Source: GCA-2723085 sp042093455
GTDB taxonomy: Bacteria > Bacteroidota > Bacteroidia > Flavobacteriales_D > Parvicellaceae
DNA length: 5,616 nucleotides
Assembly (NCBI GenBank): GCA_042093455.1
Contig: JBELEU010000150.1
Coordinates: 1-5,616 of the forward strand
Reading direction: 5' to 3'
Positions 1 through 5,616 of this stretch are shown in pieces. The position numbers and the translations under genes were made by a program. How positions within the stretch are numbered: position 1 is the stretch's first letter; every line of letters begins with the position of its first letter. The notes under the pieces were generated by a model, which saw nothing but the letters and a program-made list of their open reading frames with translations, was not told where the DNA came from and did no database searches.

Positions 1-362
1 CTTAATCTAGAACATAAGCTACACATGGTTTTGCCTTCAGGAACTTTATCTAATACAATTGAATAGGTGTCTTTTTCAACAATTTTAAAGTCAACTCCAA
101 TTTCTTTTAAATAATTAGGTAATATTTGCTCTGGAAAATCGGGTTGTTTCTGATCCATGTTTACTGCTAAAATTTCAAAATTGATGTTTCCGTATTTTTG
201 AAAATGAATCATCATATCTAACATAGTGTAACTATCTTTACCACCAGATAAACAAACCATTATTTTATCTCCATTTTCAATCATTGAAAATTCATCCATC
301 GCTTTTCCAACGTTAGACTTTAATTTTTTAGAAAGTTGATTAAGTTCAGATTTATTTGCCAT
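1..362 (-). CDS. ttcA: tRNA 2-thiocytidine biosynthesis protein TtcA, N-terminal part (3' end cut by window)
   Basis: TtcA is a cytoplasmic ATP- and iron-sulfur-dependent enzyme that thiolates cytidine 32 in the anticodon loop of certain tRNAs. I translated the 120 codons visible from the ATG at 362. The PP-loop ATP-pyrophosphatase motif SGGKDS is at residues 39-44, preceded by a hydrophobic strand (IMVCL). AVNMDQKQPDFPE follows at about 66-78. The motif CSLCSRL at about 114-120 supplies the first two cysteines (C114, C117) of the family's Fe-S site. These blocks and their spacing closely match E. coli TtcA as I remember it. The third cysteine and the rest of the protein, probably well over 100 residues, lie beyond position 1. 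The start is chosen because the N-terminus aligns with the family (the LNQLSKKLKSNVGKAMDEF region). There is no Shine-Dalgarno, as expected for Bacteroidota. It is divergent from rocD. The related PP-loop enzyme TilS is less likely because of the CxxC and QKQPDFPE blocks. Confidence 0.95.
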   Translation of the reverse strand, partial: MANKSELNQLSKKLKSNVGKAMDEFSMIENGDKIMVCLSGGKDSYTMLDMMIHFQKYGNINFEILAVNMDQKQPDFPEQILPNYLKEIGVDFKIVEKDTYSIVLDKVPEGKTMCSLCSRL

Positions 363-463
363 TCAGCAAAGATGATAATTTAATGAGTTACATCAAATTA
401 GTTGTATAAAAACCTTAGTTATTTCATAATGTTATTATTTTTGAAATTCTTAATATTAAAATC
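363..463. promoter_or_regulatory. Divergent ttcA/rocD intergenic region
   Basis: These 101 A/T-rich bases separate two divergent start codons, so they should hold promoters for both genes. On the plus strand a candidate Bacteroidota promoter precedes rocD and is listed separately. On the minus strand I found no good TAnnTTTG element for ttcA. No inverted repeat, operator-like palindrome or riboswitch-like structure was seen. Confidence 0.4.
415..443 (+). promoter_or_regulatory. Candidate Bacteroidota-type promoter for rocD
   Basis: TATTTTTG at 436-443 matches the Bacteroidota -7 consensus TAnnTTTG at every fixed position. The expected upstream element is TTG about 19 bases earlier. Here the nearest match is TTA at 415-417, with an 18-base gap, so that half is imperfect. 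The start of transcription would fall near 449, giving a leader of about 15 bases before the ATG at 464. The leader is A/T-rich and lacks a Shine-Dalgarno sequence. Such elements arise easily by chance in A/T-rich DNA, so this remains tentative. Confidence 0.35.
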
Positions 464-1696
464 ATGGAAAAAATAAACTCTGAAACTTCGATAAATCTTG
501 AAAATAAATATGGTGCACATAATTATCATCCACTTCCAGTAGTGTTAGATAGAGGAGAAGGGGTTTATTTGTGGGATTGCGAAGGTAAAAAGTACTTTGA
601 TTTTTTATCAGCTTATTCTGCAGTTAATCAAGGTCATTGTCATCCAAAAATTATTTCTGCTTTAGTAGAACAAGCAAGTAAATTAACTTTAACAAGTAGA
701 GCATTTTTTAACTCTCAATTGGGTGTGTACGAAGAGTTTATTTGTAAATTTTTTGGTTATGATAAGGTTTTGCCTATGAATACTGGAGTTGAAGGTGGGG
801 AAACAGCAAATAAATTAGCAAGAAAATGGGGATATCTTAAAAAAGGAATTCCTGATAATCAAGCTAGAATTATTTTTGCTAAAGGAAATTTTTGGGGAAG
901 AACACTTGCTGCAATATCAAGTTCTGATGACCCAGTTTCTTATGAAGGATTTGGACCCTATATGCCAGGTTATGATTTAATACCTTACAATGATTTAGAT
1001 GCTTTAGCTAAAGAACTTAAAGATCCAAATGTTACTGCTTTTATGGTTGAACCAATTCAAGGTGAAGCTGGTGTTGTAGTTCCTGATGAAGGTTACCTAG
1101 CTGGTGTAAGAAAATTATGTACTGAAAATAACGTACTTTTTATAGCTGATGAAGTTCAAACTGGAATTGCTAGAACAGGTAAAATGTTAGCTACTGATTA
1201 TGAAGATGCAAGGCCTGATATTTTAATTTTAGGAAAAGCTCTTTCTGGTGGTGTTCTTCCTGTTTCAGCTGTTTTAGCAGATGACGATGTTATGATGTGT
1301 ATTAAACCTGGTGAGCATGGATCAACTTTCGGAGGTAATCCAATGGCATGTGTTGTTGCTAAAGCTGCTTTAGAGGTTATTAAAGATGAAAAACTAGAAC
1401 AAAATGCTTTTGAATTGGGTGAGCTTTTTAGATCTGAAATGTCAAAATTAGCATTGAAAAGTGATTTAGTTAATGGTGTTAGAGGAAAAGGTTTACTAAA
1501 TGCTATCCTTATCAACGATACAGAAGATAGTTCAACTGCCTGGGATTTATGTGTTAAAATGAAAGAAAATGGACTTTTAGCTAAACCAACTCATGGTAAT
1601 ATAATAAGATTTGCACCACCATTAGTTATTAATAAAGAACAATTAATGAGTTGTGTGGAGATTATATCTTCTACGATAATGAACTTTAAAAAGTAA
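464..1696 (+). CDS. rocD: Ornithine aminotransferase (ornithine--oxo-acid transaminase)
   Basis: This is a cytoplasmic PLP-dependent class III aminotransferase. It transfers the delta-amino group of ornithine to 2-oxoglutarate, giving glutamate semialdehyde (which cyclises to pyrroline-5-carboxylate) and glutamate, and so links arginine/ornithine to proline and glutamate. The 410-residue length is normal for a bacterial enzyme without a targeting peptide. With an offset of about 34 to human OAT recalled from memory, the key residues are all present: Y21 (Tyr55), Y51 (Tyr85), R146 (Arg180), E201 (Glu235), D229 (contacts the PLP ring nitrogen), catalytic Schiff-base K258 in LGKALSGG (Lys292) and R382 (Arg413). 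Other family blocks are NTGVEGGE at 106-113, VEPIQGEAGVVVP at 195-207 and GEHGSTFGGNP at 283-293. The YGAHNYHPLP block, diagnostic for OAT against acetylornithine or GABA aminotransferase, is at 16-25. No other proline or arginine gene is adjacent, so it appears to be a single-gene unit. Confidence 0.97.
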   Translation: MEKINSETSINLENKYGAHNYHPLPVVLDRGEGVYLWDCEGKKYFDFLSAYSAVNQGHCHPKIISALVEQASKLTLTSRAFFNSQLGVYEEFICKFFGYDKVLPMNTGVEGGETANKLARKWGYLKKGIPDNQARIIFAKGNFWGRTLAAISSSDDPVSYEGFGPYMPGYDLIPYNDLDALAKELKDPNVTAFMVEPIQGEAGVVVPDEGYLAGVRKLCTENNVLFIADEVQTGIARTGKMLATDYEDARPDILILGKALSGGVLPVSAVLADDDVMMCIKPGEHGSTFGGNPMACVVAKAALEVIKDEKLEQNAFELGELFRSEMSKLALKSDLVNGVRGKGLLNAILINDTEDSSTAWDLCVKMKENGLLAKPTHGNIIRFAPPLVINKEQLMSCVEIISSTIMNFKK

Positions 1697-1710
1697 TAAT
1701 TAATTTTTAT

Positions 1711-2826
1711 TTACCCGTTAAGCATTACTGGCATAACAAGCATTAATACATCTTCGCCCTCATTGTTTGTTTCTGGCAGTAAAATGCCTGCTCTATTGGG
1801 TGCCGAAAGCTCAAATACAACATTTTCCGTATCCATATTGCTTAACATTTCATTAATGAACCTAGAATTAAATCCAATTTCAATGGCTTCGCCATCATAT
1901 GAGCAAGTTAATCTTTCATTTGCTTCGTTAGAAAAATCAATATCTTCAGCGCTTATACTTAATTCACTTCCATTTATTTTCAACCTTACTTGATGAGTGG
2001 TCTTATTGGCGAAAATACTAACTCTTCTTATTGATTGGGTGAATGAGTGTCTATCAACAATTAATCTATTTGGGTTTTCATTTGGAATAACAGCTTCATA
2101 ATTTGGATATTTCCCATCAATAAGTCTACAGATGAGAGTACTTTTTCCAAAAGTAAAACTAGCATTTGATTCATTGTATTGAATGGTAACTGATTCATCA
2201 ACAGAACTGAGTATACCTTTTAATAAATTCATTGGTTTTTTTGGTACAATAAAAGAAGAAGATTCTTTGGCATTTAAATCTGTTCTCCTATACCTAACTA
2301 GTTTATGAGCATCAGTTGCAACAAATGTTACATCGTTTGAGTTTATTTGAACAAATACACCACTCATTACTGGTCTTAGGTCATCATTTCCAGAAGCAAA
2401 TATTGTTTTTTCTATAGCTCTTTGTAGGATAGATGAATCAATATCAACAGATGATGGAGCTTCAATTATTGGAGCTTTAGGAAATTCTTCACCACTATAA
2501 CCACTTAATTTATATTTTCCATAATCAGAAGATATTTCTACACCCATGTTATCATCTATACTAAAAGTTAAAGGATGATCTGGAAATGTTTTTAGAATAT
2601 CTAAAAGTAATTTTGCAGGTATTGCAACATTCCCATTGATTTTAGATTCAACATCCAACTGAGTAGTCATAGTTGTTTCTAAATCAGAACATGAAAGAGT
2701 TAAAACTTTTTTATCAATCTCAAACAAAAAATTATCCAAAATTGGTAATGTGTTTGAACTGTTTAATACACCACTAATTGATTGTAGTTGTTTGAGTAGA
2801 GTTTGGCTGGAAACTATAAAATTCAT
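1711..2826 (-). CDS. dnaN: DNA polymerase III subunit beta (sliding clamp)
   Basis: The beta clamp forms a ring-shaped homodimer around DNA and tethers the replicative polymerase and many repair proteins. The 371 residues fit the family (E. coli 366) and the three-domain repeat. Recognisable blocks are the N-terminal MNFIVSSQTLLKQLQSISGV, LSGYSGEEFPKAP at 107-119, LRPVMSGV at 150-157, ATDAHKL at 170-176 and LIDGKYPNYEAVIP at 235-248. The C-terminus is VLMLVMPVMLNG, matching the family's usual MPM/RL-type ending. T171, H174 and L176 correspond to E. coli Thr172, His175 and Leu177 in the pocket that binds clamp-binding peptides. The ATG at 2826 is chosen because it gives the standard N-terminus. 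The upstream lipoprotein gene is 107 bases away, so dnaN may be read through from it or have its own promoter. It converges on rocD with 14 bases between stop codons. dnaA is not visible next to it in this window. Confidence 0.97.
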   Translation of the reverse strand: MNFIVSSQTLLKQLQSISGVLNSSNTLPILDNFLFEIDKKVLTLSCSDLETTMTTQLDVESKINGNVAIPAKLLLDILKTFPDHPLTFSIDDNMGVEISSDYGKYKLSGYSGEEFPKAPIIEAPSSVDIDSSILQRAIEKTIFASGNDDLRPVMSGVFVQINSNDVTFVATDAHKLVRYRRTDLNAKESSSFIVPKKPMNLLKGILSSVDESVTIQYNESNASFTFGKSTLICRLIDGKYPNYEAVIPNENPNRLIVDRHSFTQSIRRVSIFANKTTHQVRLKINGSELSISAEDIDFSNEANERLTCSYDGEAIEIGFNSRFINEMLSNMDTENVVFELSAPNRAGILLPETNNEGEDVLMLVMPVMLNG

Positions 2827-2933
2827 GAGTTATTTTCTAGAGTATAATAGATTGTAAATATAATCAAAAATGAAAAAACCTGTGTATTAAAATGACCTTT
2901 GTTAGGTACTTAGTTATCAACATTTTTCTTTAG
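2827..2933 (-). promoter_or_regulatory. dnaN upstream region with weak promoter-like and DnaA-box-like sequences
   Basis: This 107-base A/T-rich gap precedes dnaN on the minus strand. Two imperfect -7-like elements can be read leftward: TATATTTA (plus-strand 2862 to 2855) and CATTTTTG (2872 to 2865). Each is one base off TAnnTTTG, and neither has a TTG at the right distance, so a dnaN promoter is plausible but not demonstrated. Two 9-mers one mismatch from the DnaA box TTATNCACA occur: TTATCAACA at 2914-2922 on the plus strand and TAATACACA on the minus strand over 2881-2889. I saw no stem-loop plus T-run that would end the upstream transcript. Confidence 0.3.
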
Positions 2934-3917
2934 TTATTTTTTGAAGTAAGAAAGTGGTTTAAAAAGTATGTCCCAATTAAAAAATTGAACTCTAAGTAAC
3001 TCATAAGTGTCGTTGACTTTTATATATCCATATTCCTTATCCCAACCTGTTTCAGATTCATCTTTTTTAATTCTCCATAATTTTACATGAATATTTTTTG
3101 AATTTATATCTGAAAGGTGAAATTCTATTTGAGGAGTTGATTTAAAAACAGAATCAATATAAGATGAATCTTTAAATTCAATTTGATTGTAATTGATTTT
3201 ATTGAAATGAGTCAGGTAATGTTTAACTTGAATTGAATCAAAAGAATCTAACTGCTTTGATTCGCTATCATAAAGTGATACGCTATTACTTTGGTTCTCA
3301 ATTGTAAATGACTCTTTTGGGTACTCATTAAAAATTGTATTTATCGATTTAATTTTTTTACTATTAGGATAGCTAAATATTAGATGTGATCTCCATTCTT
3401 TCCAATTTGTAAAAAAACGAACATCCAATGTTCCGTAAAATCCTGGTTTATAAGTAATGTAAGGAACCGAACTTTTTTGTTTTTTATTTTGCAAAAGCAT
3501 GTATGTTCCTAGATGGTCTTTTGTTGAAGAACCAACATACCATGTTTTTATGGGGTTTAAATTATCTTTGGTGAAAATCTCCACTTTTTTATGTCTAACA
3601 GATAACATTGTTAGTATATGCTCGACACCATCTTTTGGAACATCTTGTTTTACAATCGTTCTGTAAAAAGTTTCTAATATTAAATTGATATTAAAGTTAT
3701 TTGCAGAATATTCAGAATCATTAATTAGCCATTCTTTATTTTCGTTTTTTCTAGAAATAGTGATCTCATTATTTTCAGTATCAGAAATACGAACTTTAGT
3801 TATGCTAGCAGTGTCTTTAAAAGCAAAATCTGAAAGAGGTTCATTTGAGTTAGTACTTTTGCAGGAAGTAAATCCTAATAATAGGATAGAAGACCATACG
3901 ATAATTAGTAGTTTCAT
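2934..3917 (-). CDS. Putative periplasmic lipoprotein, DUF4340-like, downstream of gldG
   Basis: This 327-residue protein has a lipoprotein signal: MK start, hydrophobic stretch at about 3-16, and a Bacteroidota-style lipobox FTSC with lipidated Cys19. The residues after the cysteine (KSTNSNEP) lack the acidic run that marks surface-exported Bacteroidota lipoproteins, so it probably faces the periplasm. The mature part is beta-rich, with alternating strands such as ITKVRISDTENNEITISR (39-56) and WLINDSEYSANNF (63-75), then aromatic-rich segments WKEWRSHLIFSYP (172-184) and a C-terminus WDILFKPLSYFKK (315-327). This strand-turn pattern and the position right after gldG fit DUF4340-type proteins; I recognise the pattern rather than a catalytic motif, and no enzyme signature is visible. 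It starts 8 bases after the gldG stop, so the two are almost certainly co-transcribed. A role as a periplasmic partner of the GldFG transporter is inference. Confidence 0.75.
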   Translation of the reverse strand: MKLLIIVWSSILLLGFTSCKSTNSNEPLSDFAFKDTASITKVRISDTENNEITISRKNENKEWLINDSEYSANNFNINLILETFYRTIVKQDVPKDGVEHILTMLSVRHKKVEIFTKDNLNPIKTWYVGSSTKDHLGTYMLLQNKKQKSSVPYITYKPGFYGTLDVRFFTNWKEWRSHLIFSYPNSKKIKSINTIFNEYPKESFTIENQSNSVSLYDSESKQLDSFDSIQVKHYLTHFNKINYNQIEFKDSSYIDSVFKSTPQIEFHLSDINSKNIHVKLWRIKKDESETGWDKEYGYIKVNDTYELLRVQFFNWDILFKPLSYFKK

Positions 3918-3925
3918 TCTTTTGT

Positions 3926-5616
3926 TTAATTTCTATATTTTCTTTTTCTGATTGACCAATAAGAAAATGCAAATATCAAAACTGCAACAATTGGAAGTAA
4001 TAGATTCATTACTTGCCAAAAGTATTTATTTTCATAAGCGTTCTTTTTTATTAGCCTAGGGAAACTCATTTTAGATCTTAATGGAATCAACTCTTCACGA
4101 CCCAATAATTCATCTACTATATTTAAGAAAAAGGTAGCATTTCCATATTTTAGATAAAATTCTGGAGTTCCAAATTTAGAAACTTCTGATGATAGTAATA
4201 CAGGTCTTCCTTTGTTCTCTCCTGATAAAATAAAATCATTTCTTACTAAATCACCATCGCTAATAAAAACCATTTTAGTTTCTTTACTTTCACTTTTGAA
4301 ATTAGTATTTGGGTCATTTATGTAATTCTTTAATTTTTCATTCAAATTTCTATTTTTATAATTAGACTGAAAAACACCTTCTATCATCCAACCAAAAGAA
4401 GGTTTTTTTGAGTTTTGGATGGATTCAAAATTAGCAGGGTCATAGTTGTAAGTGTTAAGGTAATTAACACGAGTATTGCGCATAATTTTATAATTATCTG
4501 ATGGTTCAAGAAGTTTAGTAGCTACATTATTGTTTTCTCCAACTAGGTCAATAGTGCTAACATATCGTAGTTTTATTGGAGAAACATTTAAAGTGAATTT
4601 ATTTACGGGATTTAAAGAGGCTATTGGGAAGAAAAACCAGCTTTCAATAATTCCTCTCTCATCTCGTCTATATACAGGTGAGCATTTTGAGTCACATAAA
4701 ATATCTGTATTAAATCTTGCTCCATATTTGAACAAAAAGGGTTGCAGACCATGATCGATGGGTTTTGTCATTGTAAATGAAGAATCTTTTAGAGATCTTT
4801 CATTTACATCCATCATATCTAGCATCCAAATTACTTTTCCACCATCCATGATAAATTGGTCTATTATAAACTTTTCTCCTTCTGTAAAAGCTTTTCTTGG
4901 TCGAGCAACAACAAGTAAATCAACTTTTTTTAATGCATTAATATTTTCAGAAAATTTGTTTTCATCTTTTTCATAGTTTTTAATTAAAGTAGAATGAAAA
5001 TAATTAATGATATATCTCTTAACTGCTTTATTTATATTGTTGCTTTCATCAAATAAATTAATTCGCTGTTTCCCAATTGATATGCTATCAATATTGTTTG
5101 AAATAAGTGAGTCATATCTAATTTCAGCTAAGTCAATAGCATCATTGTAAAATTCACTCTTTATTTGTTTTATAAATACTGAATCAACATCATAAAATTC
5201 ACTTAATCTATATTTTATCTCTTCTATATTACTCTGGTGAAGTTCGCCATGACCTTTTAAAAAAGAGACTCTTTTTTGATTTGATTGATTTAGCTTTAGA
5301 AGTGCCTTAACAAAATTGTATTCAATTTGGTCAATGAAAATATTTATTATTTCTTGTGAAATCGGGAACCTGCCAGGCTGAAGCAATTGAACTGGAATAG
5401 TTTTTTCTCCCATTCTTAGAGTCATTGCTGGCCATATTTCAATTTTTTCTTCTTTGTTATCTCTTTTGATAATAATTTCACTGTTATATATTCCACTTTC
5501 ACTTAATTCATTTTTCCATTTTTTGGAGAGTTCCTTGTCTTCTTCAAGATTTATAAAATTAAATTTAAAATTCTCTCCACCATAAGCTTTAAATTCTATT
5601 AGTTTTTCATTTAACC
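3926..5616 (-). CDS. gldG: GldG-type gliding-motility ABC transporter auxiliary subunit (5' end beyond window)
   Basis: GldG is the large extracytoplasmic, membrane-anchored component of the GldA-GldF-GldG ABC transporter described for gliding in Flavobacterium. The first in-window ATG (5425) is internal: the frame stays open through 63 more codons to the edge, and these encode family sequence (LIEFKAYGGENFKFNFINLE, then WPAMTLRMGEKTIPVQLL). The visible part has at least 562 residues. The N-terminal membrane helix and start are missing. Visible blocks, numbered from the first complete codon at the edge: FLKGHGE at about 118-124, VDLLVVARPRKAFTEGEKF at 231-249, FIMDGGKVIWMLD at 254-266, VFISDGDLVRNDF at 449-461 and the IPLR-type C-terminal block. 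A C-terminal transmembrane helix at about 534-553 (MNLLLPIVAVLIFAFSYW) is followed by a basic tail RKRKYR, so the large domain faces the periplasm. The DUF4340-like lipoprotein gene follows after 8 bases; gldF would be expected just upstream, outside the window. Confidence 0.88.
   Translation of the reverse strand, partial: LNEKLIEFKAYGGENFKFNFINLEEDKELSKKWKNELSESGIYNSEIIIKRDNKEEKIEIWPAMTLRMGEKTIPVQLLQPGRFPISQEIINIFIDQIEYNFVKALLKLNQSNQKRVSFLKGHGELHQSNIEEIKYRLSEFYDVDSVFIKQIKSEFYNDAIDLAEIRYDSLISNNIDSISIGKQRINLFDESNNINKAVKRYIINYFHSTLIKNYEKDENKFSENINALKKVDLLVVARPRKAFTEGEKFIIDQFIMDGGKVIWMLDMMDVNERSLKDSSFTMTKPIDHGLQPFLFKYGARFNTDILCDSKCSPVYRRDERGIIESWFFFPIASLNPVNKFTLNVSPIKLRYVSTIDLVGENNNVATKLLEPSDNYKIMRNTRVNYLNTYNYDPANFESIQNSKKPSFGWMIEGVFQSNYKNRNLNEKLKNYINDPNTNFKSESKETKMVFISDGDLVRNDFILSGENKGRPVLLSSEVSKFGTPEFYLKYGNATFFLNIVDELLGREELIPLRSKMSFPRLIKKNAYENKYFWQVMNLLLPIVAVLIFAFSYWSIRKRKYRN

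Noticed and set aside
1198..1515. Antisense open frame of 105 codons inside rocD
   Set aside because: It lies wholly opposite a strongly conserved gene, its product is low in recognisable features, and it is best explained as a shadow of rocD codon use.
1690..1715. Possible A/T-only bidirectional terminator between the rocD and dnaN stop codons
   Set aside because: The A-run and T-run could pair, but the inner bases do not form a continuous stem and there is no G/C content to stabilise a hairpin.
2901..2922. Palindrome-like GTTAGGTACTTAG segment as an operator or terminator
   Set aside because: Only the central four to six bases pair cleanly; mismatches follow at once and no T-run is placed for termination.
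3685..3951. Plus-strand open frame across the lipoprotein start, ending in a hydrophobic stretch
   Set aside because: The hydrophobic tail is the antisense reading of the signal peptide and the basic C-terminus of gldG; there is no homology or context for a real gene.
4530..4976. Two short plus-strand open frames inside gldG
   Set aside because: Both are opposite conserved GldG sequence, have no family features and no promoter-like element, so they are shadows.
1..5616. Mobile element, CRISPR array, tRNA/rRNA gene, toxin-antitoxin or phage-defence system
   Set aside because: No spaced repeats, terminal inverted repeats, transposase, RNA-gene motifs or defence domains were seen; nearly all sequence is taken up by five recognised chromosomal genes.

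Overview
The window is low-GC DNA (about one third G+C by eye) with five protein-coding genes and little non-coding sequence. A GldG homologue, an A/T-rich leader without Shine-Dalgarno sites and a possible TAnnTTTG promoter element point to the Bacteroidota, most likely a Flavobacteriales-type organism. The species cannot be told from this sequence.

Layout. At the left edge is the N-terminal third of ttcA (tRNA 2-thiocytidine synthesis) on the minus strand, cut by the window. After a 101-base divergent intergenic region comes rocD (ornithine aminotransferase) on the plus strand. It converges, with only 14 bases between stop codons, on a leftward minus-strand block. Read in transcription order, from the right edge, that block is gldG (5' end outside the window), an 8-base gap, a putative DUF4340-like lipoprotein gene, a 107-base gap, and dnaN (the DNA polymerase III beta clamp).

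How the genes fit together. gldG and the lipoprotein gene are almost certainly co-transcribed. GldG is the large periplasmic, membrane-anchored subunit of the GldA-GldF-GldG ABC transporter, first described in gliding flavobacteria. The lipoprotein is a candidate periplasmic partner, which is inference from position and fold type. dnaN may share the transcript or use its own weak promoter in the 107-base gap, which also holds two one-mismatch DnaA-box-like 9-mers. ttcA and rocD are separate metabolic and tRNA-modification units.

The region reads as ordinary chromosomal core and near-core genes. I saw no mobile element, CRISPR array, tRNA, rRNA or riboswitch, and no convincing new system. The main points worth a second look are that gldG runs open to the right edge well beyond its first in-window methionine, that its GldG domain seems to carry an extra polar segment of about 50-60 residues, and that an uncharacterised lipoprotein sits between gldG and dnaN.
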